This document shows, piece after piece, positions 15,352-24,161 of a stretch of 64,000 nucleotides of DNA; within the stretch, counting starts at the first letter, position 1, and each line of letters begins with the position of its first letter. Under the pieces are notes generated by a model. The model searched no databases and was not told the DNA's origin. It worked only from the letters and a program-made list of their open reading frames with translations. The stretch is from Maribrevibacterium harenarium. GTDB lineage: Bacteria > Pseudomonadota > Gammaproteobacteria > Pseudomonadales > Marinomonadaceae. The stretch lies in the NCBI RefSeq assembly GCF_006385675.1, contig NZ_VFRR01000003.1, forward strand, positions 1-64,000. Reading direction: 5' to 3'. The translations under genes were made by a program, and so were the position numbers.

Positions 15352-17488
15352 CATCTGTAGCAGCCCCGTTCGTGTCATCTTTGAAGAGTTTCATACCATC
15401 CCAGTCATACACATCGTGGTAGCCAATCACTTGATCATAACGTACCACCATGGCCTCTAAGTACTCCTGCCAAATGGATAACATTTGCTTCGCGCGTTTG
15501 ATACATTCTTGCTCTTCTTCATAGTCATAAACCATAGTGAGCATCATCGCATTAAAAGTGTTTAAGCTGCCTACCAACAGATAATAAATATAACTACTGC
15601 CTTTAATGAGCTTTCTAAAATCCTTCACAAAATCTATCTGCTTTTTAGCTAACAAACTAAAGTCAGCACGAGTTTCAAGCTTCATATCAAACTTGCTTAT
15701 CAAGGCATTAACAACCTTAGCAAATTCTTCTCGCCCAGCTAAAGCTTGTATATCTAATGACGATAACGGTAAAACCTCGAAAAAGTTTTCGAAAATATAT
15801 TTTTTGACAGCTTCGTGGTCTAGAGGAGGGTCTAGTAGAAAAACGTCTTCTGGAGATAACGGCGTAATACTCTCAAATTTCGCACCATCAGAACAATTGT
15901 AGTAGTTTGCGCGCTTATTTTTTGCTACCTCGCGCATGATAACATTGATCATGTAGCGGCTATAGTCCATTAGATGGCTAGAAAAAACATCTCTTCCAAA
16001 ATTACCTGGAACTGTTACTCCATCGTGCTCCACATAATTTTGTAATGCCTTAACATCTTCATTCCCAGCAGTATAGTAAATGCTGTTTTTAGAGTGATGT
16101 AGGCCACCTTTGACAAAACCATTATCCATCCCCATTAGGTAGACGTTTCTAAAGCCAAAGTAATATGAATAAGATAACGCGATATTTCCTACTAAAGGGT
16201 TACAAGCCTGTAAGAACGCAAATTTTCGAGCCGGGTCTATTTTGTCCGAAAATATGGAAGACATTGTTTCGCCAGGTTTCATCCCATAACCCTTGCGCTT
16301 AAAATACTTGAAGTATTTTGGGTGCATTACATTGACACTTAAGGCAAGAATATCTTCCAAATAACTAGCTGGCAAATAATCAAATTTATCTGCTGAATGC
16401 TTAGTTCGCTCCACATCAAGCTGAATATCAGGCTTGATACCATAGCGGTAAAGCGTCGTGATAGTACTACCACAAGACATAAGAATAACCTGGTCTCGAT
16501 ATTCTTTTATCGTTTCTATACAGTTATCCAAAGATGGACCATTTGCAACGATAAAAACAGGCATATCGACTATCTTATCAAAAATCTCTTTTGAGATATG
16601 ATTCTTTTCTTTCAGAATTGGAACTTCGTTTTCTAAATTAGTTAAACCATGACCAACGGAGAAAACTCCATCATCGAAAAAGCCCCAACCAGTTATCTGC
16701 TTATTGTAGTTGGCGTGCAGTTCACTGATAACTCTTTCTAGAACATCACTGTGATAATGAAGATAAAGAAATGTTTTACTGGCGCTATAGCGTCCATTCA
16801 AATCAAGCTGAGAGATATAGTCTCTAGGGAATTGTTCAGGCTTAGAACCTATATTTATGTTAAGTGTCAGACCTTGTTCATTCACCCTTTCAAATAATGA
16901 ACGCCAATTAAATACCATCAATGACGCCCAGAAGAACTCTGGAACAGGTTCATAAATATAAAAATGGTTAGAATTGAGTTCTTCTAATAGCTCGTCCAAA
17001 TGATATCCAAGACCAATTCCGAGTATTAAAAGGTTTGGCACATAATCTGGAAGTTGTTTAAGCGGGGTAAGTTGAGTTTCTGCCTCAAGACAAAAAGCCG
17101 CAACCTTATTGAGATACTCCGTCTGCAACTGATTTCTTGGGTTATCTTCCTGACCATAACGAATACGTGTAAATTTGGGAGATTTTTTATAAGCTTGGAA
17201 TTGTTGCTTAGATGCAGAGATGGGATCTTCACCATACAAAGGCTGCTTCAACTCTGGATGGAGGATGTTCAGCGTGCCTGTATCGGACATAAACAAAAGA
17301 TTTTCATCAAAACTGAACGATTTATAGTCCTCTAAAACATGAGGCATATAATGCTCGAAGGCGAGTAGATTATCACGAAATCTGTCATTTAAGGTGCGAT
17401 CTAACTCAATCGCCAGTTTGTACCTTTTCTCCAACTTTTCTACTTGTATACTGGCTTCCTGCAACATGCCTTCGAAACTATCACTCAC
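15344..17488 (-). CDS. maf: motility-associated factor (Maf) flagellin glycosyltransferase
   Basis: 714 residues. The central DUF115 domain (roughly 310-510) is recognisable by V-F-I-V-A-N-G-P-S-L-D, C-G-S-T, the Q-L-D-V-E-R-T segment, A-C-N-P-L-V-G-N and Y-L-M-G-M-D. Maf proteins transfer CMP-activated pseudaminic or legionaminic acid to serine or threonine of flagellin before export. The start is GTG at 17488, overlapping fliT by 8 bp, with only a weak Shine-Dalgarno. The gene is clearly AT-richer than its neighbours, which suggests acquisition from a different genome. It lies between fliT and legB, so it joins filament and sugar genes in one transcription unit. Confidence 0.85.
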   Translation of the reverse strand: MSDSFEGMLQEASIQVEKLEKRYKLAIELDRTLNDRFRDNLLAFEHYMPHVLEDYKSFSFDENLLFMSDTGTLNILHPELKQPLYGEDPISASKQQFQAYKKSPKFTRIRYGQEDNPRNQLQTEYLNKVAAFCLEAETQLTPLKQLPDYVPNLLILGIGLGYHLDELLEELNSNHFYIYEPVPEFFWASLMVFNWRSLFERVNEQGLTLNINIGSKPEQFPRDYISQLDLNGRYSASKTFLYLHYHSDVLERVISELHANYNKQITGWGFFDDGVFSVGHGLTNLENEVPILKEKNHISKEIFDKIVDMPVFIVANGPSLDNCIETIKEYRDQVILMSCGSTITTLYRYGIKPDIQLDVERTKHSADKFDYLPASYLEDILALSVNVMHPKYFKYFKRKGYGMKPGETMSSIFSDKIDPARKFAFLQACNPLVGNIALSYSYYFGFRNVYLMGMDNGFVKGGLHHSKNSIYYTAGNEDVKALQNYVEHDGVTVPGNFGRDVFSSHLMDYSRYMINVIMREVAKNKRANYYNCSDGAKFESITPLSPEDVFLLDPPLDHEAVKKYIFENFFEVLPLSSLDIQALAGREEFAKVVNALISKFDMKLETRADFSLLAKKQIDFVKDFRKLIKGSSYIYYLLVGSLNTFNAMMLTMVYDYEEEQECIKRAKQMLSIWQEYLEAMVVRYDQVIGYHDVYDWDGMKLFKDDTNGAATDDA

Positions 17489-17804
17489 TTCTTGATATCC
17501 CTTTATACTTTTTTAACGCTGATTTACTAGTTTGGGTATATTGTAGCTTCTTGGTTAGAGAATGCTTTTTTTCTAGGTATGAAGCCCTTAGACGAGCATT
17601 TTCTTGCAGTAGCTGCTTAAGATAATCTGCTGTGGCAATTGATACAGGAATACTACGAATTAAATGATCTCTCTCACTCAATAAAGCCGCCACATCGCGA
17701 TCAAAAGTGTCACTAATGCTATTCTGCAGCAAGTCTAACAGCGCATGAGAATTAGACTCTAATGCAGCTTTTATGTCGCTAACTTCTTGCTTGGGCAGCT
17801 TCAA
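17481..17804 (-). CDS. fliT: FliT-like flagellar chaperone
   Basis: 107 residues, helical and charged, without signal peptide or membrane segment. Pairwise similarity to FliT cannot be shown here. The call rests on size, predicted helical content (L-L-Q-N-S-I-S-D, L-L-S-E-R-D-H-L-I) and position directly after fliS, with a 26-bp overlap. FliT chaperones the FliD cap protein. It could instead be a lineage-specific FliT/FlgN-like chaperone. Confidence 0.6.
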   Translation of the reverse strand: MKLPKQEVSDIKAALESNSHALLDLLQNSISDTFDRDVAALLSERDHLIRSIPVSIATADYLKQLLQENARLRASYLEKKHSLTKKLQYTQTSKSALKKYKGISRSE

Positions 17805-18192
17805 CTTTGGCCTCGTCTGAAATTTGATCCCAAGCTGACTTGATCGTTAACATCAAGCTAATAACTTCATCAAGGATTTCCGCTCTCATTTCCAAACCGG
17901 CTTGATGAACACGCTCATTCATATACCCGTATAAGGACGAAAGATTTTCTACTAACTCGGGATTCACTTCTGGATCTAGTGCATCATTAAGGGCATTGAT
18001 GATGTCGGTAATTCTGGTAAGAAGTTCTGCTTTAGCTTCGAAATCACGACGATCTATAGCCCCTTTCGCTTGAGCGCATCTTTCTAAGACTCCTTGCATC
18101 AACAACTGAATAATACGATGGGGATCTGCACTGGCAAGATCCGATCGTAAAGAGTCTTTCTGATAAGCTCGAATGCCTTTTTTTGCGTACAT
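17779..18192 (-). CDS. fliS: flagellin export chaperone FliS
   Basis: 137 residues, typical FliS length. A-Y near the N-terminus with D-P-H-R-I-I-Q-L-L-M-Q-G and a central L-D-P-E-V-N-P-E-L segment are family hallmarks. FliS binds the C-terminus of flagellin in the cytosol and prevents premature polymerisation. It lies 21 bp after fliD in the flaG-fliD-fliS-fliT series. Confidence 0.92.
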   Translation of the reverse strand: MYAKKGIRAYQKDSLRSDLASADPHRIIQLLMQGVLERCAQAKGAIDRRDFEAKAELLTRITDIINALNDALDPEVNPELVENLSSLYGYMNERVHQAGLEMRAEILDEVISLMLTIKSAWDQISDEAKVEAAQARS

Positions 18193-18213
18193 CTAAACCT
18201 CAACATTCATAAT

Positions 18214-19578
18214 TTAGCTATTGCTACTACTTGAGAACCCTGGCAGGCTCGATAATTGTGCCGATAAGTAGGCACCCTGGGCACTCAAAGACGCCACAGC
18301 CGTATCCATCGCCCCGAACTGCTTACGTAACGTCAATTCATACTGATCCATACGATAATTAAATGCTTCGATTGATTCCTCTGTGGAGGTTATTTGCTCT
18401 TGAATCGAATCTTTCCGCTTGTCTAGTATCCCTGCTGATTGCACGTAGGGTTCTAGTAGACCATCCAATAGAGACGCAATACCATTCTCATCAGCAAACA
18501 TGGTAGCAATATCGTCATAACCAGCGTCCATTGCTTCATCCAATTTACTGGAATCGATCGATAACAGCCCATCATTATCCATTTCAATACCGAGATCGAA
18601 AATGGTCTCGAAATCTCCGGTATTGGCAAACTGCGTCATCAAAGTTCGAGATAGCTGGGACTCCAAATTACGAACAAACGAGTCGCCATTTAGTGCTGCA
18701 CCAGTCTGAGTAGCCTCATCAAAGATACTTAGAACCTCATTGTATGAAGATACAAAGGAGTCTAGCAGCCCCCTAACGGCTTCTTTATCTGTTTCAACAC
18801 TAGCTTTTGCTGTTTCTCCATTACTTTCCGCTAATGCCTTGATGGTAACGCCCGAGATAACATTCTCGAAGGTATTGGTGTCGCTGTCCACCTGTAATCC
18901 ATCCACCCAGATACGAGCAGAAGAGGCATTGTCATTGGCACCAATTGTCATATCAGAGGATACTGCCGCCAAGCTGGCATCATCGTTGGTTACAACTAAA
19001 TCATTACCCGAGCCAGTGACATCAGACGTCAGTACCAATCGAACATCACTTCCCGTATCAATTAAGTTGGCCGTGACTCCGAAATTATTGTCGTCATCAT
19101 TTATTGCTTCACGAAGCTCAGCTAGAGTCATATTGGCTGTCACAGAGAGAGAAAAGCTTTCACTACCTGCTGTAAACGTAAGATTTCCACCAGTAGCAGA
19201 GACAACATCATCGGCAGATGTGAACGCCCCTACCTGGGACATACTGCGACTGCCCTTGGCAATAGTTTCCACGGAAATGTTATAGCTGCCAGGGGCGGAC
19301 GTCTCATCTGTGGTCATACTAATGATATCGCCACTATCAGGCTGAGTAATCGAGGCGGTACGCTGCTGGAAATCACTAACCGAATTCAGTTTTTGAACAT
19401 TGGTTTGGAAAGCACTGATCTTAGACTTAATAGCACTGACCGCAGACAACTCTACATTCAGATCACTTTTACGGGAGTTGTAATTATTCAGCTTAACCGT
19501 CTTCTCGGAGCTAACCAACGATGAGACCAGACTTTCTAAATCAAGACCGCTACCAACGCCTAATGATGTAATTGACAT
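18214..19578 (-). CDS. fliD: flagellar filament cap protein FliD
   Basis: 454 residues. The N-terminus S-L-G-V-G-S-G-L-D-L-E-S-L-V is diagnostic of FliD (HAP2). The C-terminus has the conserved coiled segment with Y-R-M-D-Q-Y-E-L-T-L-R-K-Q-F and M-D-T-A-V-A-S-L. FliD caps the growing filament and guides flagellin folding. It is 20 bp downstream of flaG with no visible promoter between them. Confidence 0.95.
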   Translation of the reverse strand: MSITSLGVGSGLDLESLVSSLVSSEKTVKLNNYNSRKSDLNVELSAVSAIKSKISAFQTNVQKLNSVSDFQQRTASITQPDSGDIISMTTDETSAPGSYNISVETIAKGSRSMSQVGAFTSADDVVSATGGNLTFTAGSESFSLSVTANMTLAELREAINDDDNNFGVTANLIDTGSDVRLVLTSDVTGSGNDLVVTNDDASLAAVSSDMTIGANDNASSARIWVDGLQVDSDTNTFENVISGVTIKALAESNGETAKASVETDKEAVRGLLDSFVSSYNEVLSIFDEATQTGAALNGDSFVRNLESQLSRTLMTQFANTGDFETIFDLGIEMDNDGLLSIDSSKLDEAMDAGYDDIATMFADENGIASLLDGLLEPYVQSAGILDKRKDSIQEQITSTEESIEAFNYRMDQYELTLRKQFGAMDTAVASLSAQGAYLSAQLSSLPGFSSSSNS

Positions 19579-19598
19579 AACTCACCTCAATATGACAG

Positions 19599-20021
19599 CT
19601 ACACTTGCTGATTAATAAGTGTACCTTTGATATCACCAAGCTCGCTGACCAAGTCTTGTATACGTTCAGACATCTTAACAAACTCTTCCGATGGAATCTG
19701 TCTGACGACTTCACCACTGTCTTGATCTACCACTTTAATGATGTTCTCTCTTGGCTTATCGGCCACTTCAAAAGAAACATTAACATTGAGTTGACGGATA
19801 TTGGCGTTTACCTGCTCAATTGCCTGCTCTGTCACCGTCACAGGCTGGCCGTTCGGATCGTTGCTCGGCAGCTGTCCGAGATTTCTCTGCTCGAGAGCGT
19901 TTACTTTTTGCAGCTCCGCAGATTTTTGCTTTGCAAATGTACGTAAGTCTTCTTGGGCGTCTTGCCGAAATTGAAAAGGCGTACTCGATGTTTTTGAAAT
20001 ATCACTGGAACCCATTGACAT
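19599..20021 (-). CDS. flaG: FlaG family flagellar protein
   Basis: 140 residues. The C-terminal FlaG domain is evident: L-N-V-N-V-S-F-E-V, K-V-V-D-Q-D-S-G-E-V-V-R-Q-I-P and E-E-F-V-K-M. FlaG affects filament length in polar-flagellated species. AGGAGG lies 6 bases before the ATG. It sits just past the fliC1 terminator and has no promoter match of its own in the short gap, so it may depend on read-through from fliC1. Confidence 0.9.
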   Translation of the reverse strand: MSMGSSDISKTSSTPFQFRQDAQEDLRTFAKQKSAELQKVNALEQRNLGQLPSNDPNGQPVTVTEQAIEQVNANIRQLNVNVSFEVADKPRENIIKVVDQDSGEVVRQIPSEEFVKMSERIQDLVSELGDIKGTLINQQV

Positions 20022-20039
20022 AATAGCCTCCTAAAAACC

Positions 20040-20066
20040 AAAAAAGCTGGGGGATACCCAGCTTTT
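20040..20066 (-). terminator. rho-independent terminator after fliC1
   Basis: AAAAGCTGGG-loop-CCCAGCTTTT, a 10-bp stem with a T-run on the minus strand, begins about 23 bp after the fliC1 stop. It would give a short, abundant flagellin mRNA with limited read-through into flaG-fliD. Confidence 0.85.
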
Positions 20067-20089
20067 AATGATAGCGCTGTTTTCCCAAA

Positions 20090-21004
20090 TTAACCTAGTA
20101 GAGACAAGGCTACTTGTGGACGCTGATTTGCTTGCGCAAGGATAGATGAACTTGCTTGTTGTAGAATCTGATTACGAGTCAGCTCTGCTGTCTCTGTTGC
20201 GAAGTCAGTATCACGAACACGAGCACGAGCCGCTGTTACGTTCTCTTCCACGTTTGCAAGGTTACGAATAGTAGAGCTAAAACGGTTTTGCAACGCACCA
20301 AGTTCAGAACGCTTAGCGTCTACTACCGCAATCATGGCGTCAATGGCAGAAATTAGGTTATGAGCATTAGCGATACTAGTCAATGACAAGGTGGTAGTAC
20401 TTACAGAAGAGCCCAAGCCAGTCAAAGTAGTAACCGCAGAAGCCGCGCCTGCAATACCTGACATACGGAAACCGCCGTTAGCATTGATAGCTACTTGACC
20501 ACCAGAGTTGGTAGTAATCGATGACATCGAGAAGGAGATAGTTTGACCGCCGTCCGCGCCAACTTGGAAACGAGCAGAGTAAGTACCATCCAACAAATTC
20601 ACACCACCGAAGGTAGTTTGATCGGCAATACGGTTAATCTCACTGCGCAACTGATCCGCTTCTTGTTGTAGAGCCAAACGGTCTGAGTCAGTGTTTGAAT
20701 CGTTGGAAGATTGAACAGCCAAAGTACGCATACGCTGCAACATGGAAGTGGTTTCTTCCAAAGAGCCCTCTGCAGTTTGTGCAAGAGAGATACCGTCGTT
20801 TGCGTTACGCTGAGCTTGAGACAGACCATTGATCTGAGAAGTCAAACGGTTAGAGATCTGAAGACCTGCGGCATCGTCTGCAGCAGAGTTGATACGAAAA
20901 CCGGAAGACAAACGTTTGAAAGAAGTATCCAACGCGTTTCCAGAGTTCATTAATTGACGCTGCGCATTAATAGACGAAGCGTTAGTATTTACATAGATAG
21001 CCAT
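20090..21004 (-). CDS. fliC: flagellin 1
   Basis: 304 residues, a short flagellin made almost only of the conserved D0/D1 ends. The N-terminus runs [12 protein letters not shown] with [16 protein letters not shown]. The C-terminus has N-I-L... type D0 helix residues ending A-L-S-L-L-G. The central region is only about 100 residues and rich in Ser, Thr and Gly, offering sites for Maf glycosylation. It is nearly identical to flagellin 2. AGGAGG precedes the ATG and a sigma-28 promoter lies ~100 bp upstream. Confidence 0.96.
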   Translation of the reverse strand: MAIYVNTNASSINAQRQLMNSGNALDTSFKRLSSGFRINSAADDAAGLQISNRLTSQINGLSQAQRNANDGISLAQTAEGSLEETTSMLQRMRTLAVQSSNDSNTDSDRLALQQEADQLRSEINRIADQTTFGGVNLLDGTYSARFQVGADGGQTISFSMSSITTNSGGQVAINANGGFRMSGIAGAASAVTTLTGLGSSVSTTTLSLTSIANAHNLISAIDAMIAVVDAKRSELGALQNRFSSTIRNLANVEENVTAARARVRDTDFATETAELTRNQILQQASSSILAQANQRPQVALSLLG

Positions 21005-21105
21005 AATAGCCTCCTAGTTTCGCCACAAGCTCAATGCCACTTGAGCTTCTTGAACTACAGCATTGTCGCCAAACAAACACTGTAAAATTAAACCTCTTGT
21101 AACAG

Positions 21106-21132
21106 TTATCGGGCGTAACTTAGAAGACTTTA
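21106..21132 (-). promoter_or_regulatory. sigma-28 (FliA) promoter of flagellin 1
   Basis: Minus strand: TAAAGTCT, 11 bases, CCCGATAA; 14 of 16 consensus positions. Long T and A tracts lie directly upstream (21134-21165), as in an UP element. It leaves a ~95-nt leader before the ATG. Confidence 0.85.
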
Positions 21133-21308
21133 GAAAAAATTTAAAAAAATCGGCAATTTTTTTCCAACCGATGAAAAGAAGCTTGCCGCTGGTGTCAGCA
21201 AAGTGCCGTCACAATGATGGGAAGAAGCTATATCTCTATGGTTTTAAAGACTATTTTTTAGTTGGCACAAATTGTGCTTTATAAATAATCGTGGAGCGCC
21301 AACTCCAC

Positions 21309-21339
21309 AAAAAAAAGCCAAGTGGTTGCACACTTGGCC
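21309..21339 (-). terminator. rho-independent terminator after fliC2
   Basis: Read on the minus strand: GCCAAGTG-6 bases-CACTTGGC followed by eight T. It is about 130 bp beyond the fliC2 stop, giving an unusually long 3' untranslated region. Confidence 0.85.
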
Positions 21340-21375
21340 TAATAATCACTTCTAGGAGAGAGAAGCGAGAGAAAG

Positions 21376-21421
21376 TTTCGATTGCTATCGCCAATAAACC
21401 TCTTGCCTCCGGCAATCGAAA
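21376..21421. repeat. 10-bp inverted repeat in the fliC2 3' region
   Basis: TTTCGATTGC (21376-21385) and GCAATCGAAA (21412-21421) are perfect inverted copies 26 bases apart. The spacer includes further short complementarity. There is no T-run, so it is an RNA structure rather than a terminator. Confidence 0.6.
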
Positions 21422-21434
21422 TTTGCTTCGTATG

Positions 21435-21460
21435 AGCGGCCTGATCAGCCGCTTTTTTTT
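21435..21460 (+). terminator. plus-strand intrinsic terminator facing the end of fliC2
   Basis: AGCGGC-CTGATCA-GCCGCT followed by eight T on the plus strand, ending 9 bp from the fliC2 stop codon. No plus-strand gene precedes it. It would stop antisense transcription into fliC2; on the minus strand it is only a hairpin without T-run. Confidence 0.6.
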
Positions 21461-21468
21461 GCTTTTAA

Positions 21469-22386
21469 TTAGCCCCCTAGTAGAGATAGGGCAGCTTGTG
21501 GACGCTGGTTAGCCTGAGCCAAGATAGTTGAGCTTGCTTGTTGCAAGATCTGATTACGCGTCAATTCTGCTGTCTCGGTTGCAAAGTCAGTGTCGCGGAT
21601 ACGAGCACGGGCAGCAGTTACGTTCTCTTCAACGTTTGCCAAGTTACGGATAGTTGAGCTAAAACGGTTTTGAATCGCACCAAGCTCAGACCGCTTCGCA
21701 CCCACTACTGCAACCATGGCATCAATGGCAGAAATCAGGTTCTGAGCGTTAGCAATACTCGTGAGCGATAGTGTTGTCGTACTCACTGTAGATCCCAAGC
21801 CTGTTAATGTAGTCACCGCTGAAGCGGCACCAGCCATACCAGACATAGTAAAACCACCATTCGCACTAATCGACACTTGACCGCCAGTGGTAGTTGTAAT
21901 GGCAGACATTGTGAAACTGATGGTCTGACCGCCGTCTGCACCAATCTGAAAACGTGCAGAGTATGTACCGTCCAGCAAATTGACGCCACCGAACGTGGTT
22001 TGGGCAGAGATACGGTTGATTTCAGCTCGCAACTGATCCGCTTCTTGTTGCAACGCCAAACGGTCTGAGCTGGTGTTAAAGTCGTTAGAGGCCTGGATCG
22101 CTAGAGTACGCATACGCTGTAGCATACTGGTAGTTTCATCCAGCGCTCCCTCAGCCGTTTGCGCCAAAGAGATACCATCATTAGCGTTACGTTGTGCTTG
22201 GCTCAAACCCATGATCTGAGAAGTCAAACGGTTGGAGATTTGCAGACCTGCCGCATCATCTGCTGCGCTGTTAATACGGAAACCAGAAGACAAGCGTTTG
22301 AATGAAGTATCAAGAGCGTTGCCTGAATTCATCATTTGACGCTGAGCATTGATTGAAGAAGCGTTAGTGTTTACATATAAAGCCAT
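21469..22386 (-). CDS. fliC: flagellin 2
   Basis: 305 residues, a close paralogue of flagellin 1 with differences concentrated in the central segment and a final extra Gly. It carries the same conserved D0/D1 ends ([12 protein letters not shown] at the start, [15 protein letters not shown] at the end). It has its own sigma-28 promoter and its own terminator, so the two copies can be expressed separately. Together they probably form a mixed filament. Confidence 0.96.
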   Translation of the reverse strand: MALYVNTNASSINAQRQMMNSGNALDTSFKRLSSGFRINSAADDAAGLQISNRLTSQIMGLSQAQRNANDGISLAQTAEGALDETTSMLQRMRTLAIQASNDFNTSSDRLALQQEADQLRAEINRISAQTTFGGVNLLDGTYSARFQIGADGGQTISFTMSAITTTTGGQVSISANGGFTMSGMAGAASAVTTLTGLGSTVSTTTLSLTSIANAQNLISAIDAMVAVVGAKRSELGAIQNRFSSTIRNLANVEENVTAARARIRDTDFATETAELTRNQILQQASSTILAQANQRPQAALSLLGG

Positions 22387-22469
22387 GATAATCTCTCCTA
22401 GAACTCTAAATTTTTGACTGCAACCTTTTGATTTAATTAGTTATTTGGTTGTCAGTTGCTATACTCAAG

Positions 22470-22496
22470 TTATCGTCTTTGGGGGCAAAAGCTTTA
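22470..22496 (-). promoter_or_regulatory. sigma-28 (FliA) promoter of flagellin 2
   Basis: Minus strand: TAAAGCTT, 11 bases, GACGATAA; 14 of 16 consensus positions. Two runs of 8 and 7 A bases (22500-22517, minus strand), spaced about one helical turn apart, sit right upstream of the -35. Confidence 0.85.
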
Positions 22497-22603
22497 ATCT
22501 TTTTTTTCGATTTTTTTGCTTCCCTTAGCGCTGACCAGAGTCATTGCCATACAATTTCTTTAACGGCTCTAGCAATGATATCTTTAGGGAAAATTGACAG
22601 GTA

Positions 22604-24142
22604 TTAGCGGGCAATATGATTAATAAACTGCAAGCCAACGCTCTCTGGCTTGAGACTCCGTACTAGAGAAATATCAGGGGACTTATCTAGCTGAATATCC
22701 GTGTCAGTGATGAAGGTCTTGCTGGATAAGCTGTAAACTTGGCGAACCGTGGATGGTTGCATGTCTTTATTCAGTGTCAGTACAAAGCCAATTCGACCAT
22801 TCGATAACTGCACACAACTTCCCACTGGGATCTGACCGATGCTTTTTAAGAATAACGCCGCGAGCTGACGGTCAAACGCCAACCCCGCTTCTTTTTTAAT
22901 CTGAGCCCGAGCTGCAATGGGTCCCATGGAAGTCTTGTGGATTTGCTCCGACGTCATGGAATCATAGGCATCTACAATAGCACCTATCTTGCCATAAACG
23001 CTGATTTCCTCATCCACTTTGCCGTTAGGGTACCCGGTCCCATCCACTTTTTCATGATGATCCCATAACATCTTATACACAACGCTAGGCACGTTGCTGA
23101 AATACTGCAACATTTGCTCACCAAACTGCACATGCTTGCGTATTAGAGAAAACTCACTATCAGATAACTTCCCAGTTTTATTGATAAGAGGCAATGGCAA
23201 TTTAAAACGCCCCATATCAAACAGTAGCGCACCAAGGGTGATGGCTTGTATATAGCTGTCGGCAAGCTGGAGAGCTTTAGCAAGATGACACGCCAATACC
23301 GCCGCACCGATGGCATGCTGCGTCATATAAAGCTCAGGCTCTTTGATATGACGAATTGCAAGCAGCGCATTGCTATTTCGGGAGTGAGAGGCAATCAACT
23401 TATCGCAATAACGCGACATATCACTGATATCAACCTGCTCTCCGCGTTTAACTTGGTCGACCACTTGTTGTAGCAAGGCGCCACCATCTTGATAGAGCTT
23501 AAGTGCAGTCTCTACCTCTTCAGAGAATGGGGTGTTTTCGATTTCAAGACCTCGCTCCTGCTTGATCACTGCCGGACGAAGCACTCGCGGTTCCGGGGCA
23601 GAGACTTTCTCCAATACCTCATCCGAACGCTTTAAGGGTCGACCTTCTTCATCTAACCGACCGCTTTTGTAATCTAGGATATAATCACGGGTGCTATCAT
23701 TGAGAATACGGCGAAAATAGTTATACAAACTGCGACCGTTTCCGTACATATCCCGTAGATCTCGGGAGTTAAACCCTTTATTTAGACGCCGTAAGCTTTT
23801 AACTGACTTACCGGTGGCAATGGATAAGCACAACTGTAAGAAGCGCTCCTCTGCATCATATAGCCTCTCCTTGGTCGAACCATGCAAGGCCCCCTCATCA
23901 AAATAGCTGTCATAAGGTTGAAATTTTGATTCGAGAGCAGGCTTAAGATGCAACAGCGCCGTCTGACGCATATAGATACCGACAATATGGTGTTTGGTAC
24001 CATGCTTTTTGATTAGACCTTTAACTCTCTCGCTCTGCAAAATGGTCTTGCGACATCCGAGCACATCAAGGATCTGAGCTAAGTCAAAGTAGGCAAAACT
24101 GATATCGACGCCAAAACAACATAGAACATCAAATTTCGCCAT
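22604..24142 (-). CDS. degenerate HD-GYP domain protein in the flgKL unit
   Basis: 512 residues. An N-terminal region of ~200 residues has no recognised domain. Residues ~265-430 form an HD-GYP domain: H276, H-H-E-K-V-D-G-T-G-Y-P at 362-372, and D-A-Y-D-S-M-T. The metal-binding HD dyad itself reads F-D (F308-D309, in L-L-F-D-M-G), so the key His is lost. Intact HD-GYP enzymes hydrolyse cyclic di-GMP; this one may be inactive and act as a sensor or partner. It starts 19 bp after flgL, so it probably shares the flgK sigma-28 promoter, pointing to a link with filament assembly or motility. Confidence 0.8.
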   Translation of the reverse strand: MAKFDVLCCFGVDISFAYFDLAQILDVLGCRKTILQSERVKGLIKKHGTKHHIVGIYMRQTALLHLKPALESKFQPYDSYFDEGALHGSTKERLYDAEERFLQLCLSIATGKSVKSLRRLNKGFNSRDLRDMYGNGRSLYNYFRRILNDSTRDYILDYKSGRLDEEGRPLKRSDEVLEKVSAPEPRVLRPAVIKQERGLEIENTPFSEEVETALKLYQDGGALLQQVVDQVKRGEQVDISDMSRYCDKLIASHSRNSNALLAIRHIKEPELYMTQHAIGAAVLACHLAKALQLADSYIQAITLGALLFDMGRFKLPLPLINKTGKLSDSEFSLIRKHVQFGEQMLQYFSNVPSVVYKMLWDHHEKVDGTGYPNGKVDEEISVYGKIGAIVDAYDSMTSEQIHKTSMGPIAARAQIKKEAGLAFDRQLAALFLKSIGQIPVGSCVQLSNGRIGFVLTLNKDMQPSTVRQVYSLSSKTFITDTDIQLDKSPDISLVRSLKPESVGLQFINHIAR

Positions 24143-24161
24143 TTCTATCCCTTAAATGAAG

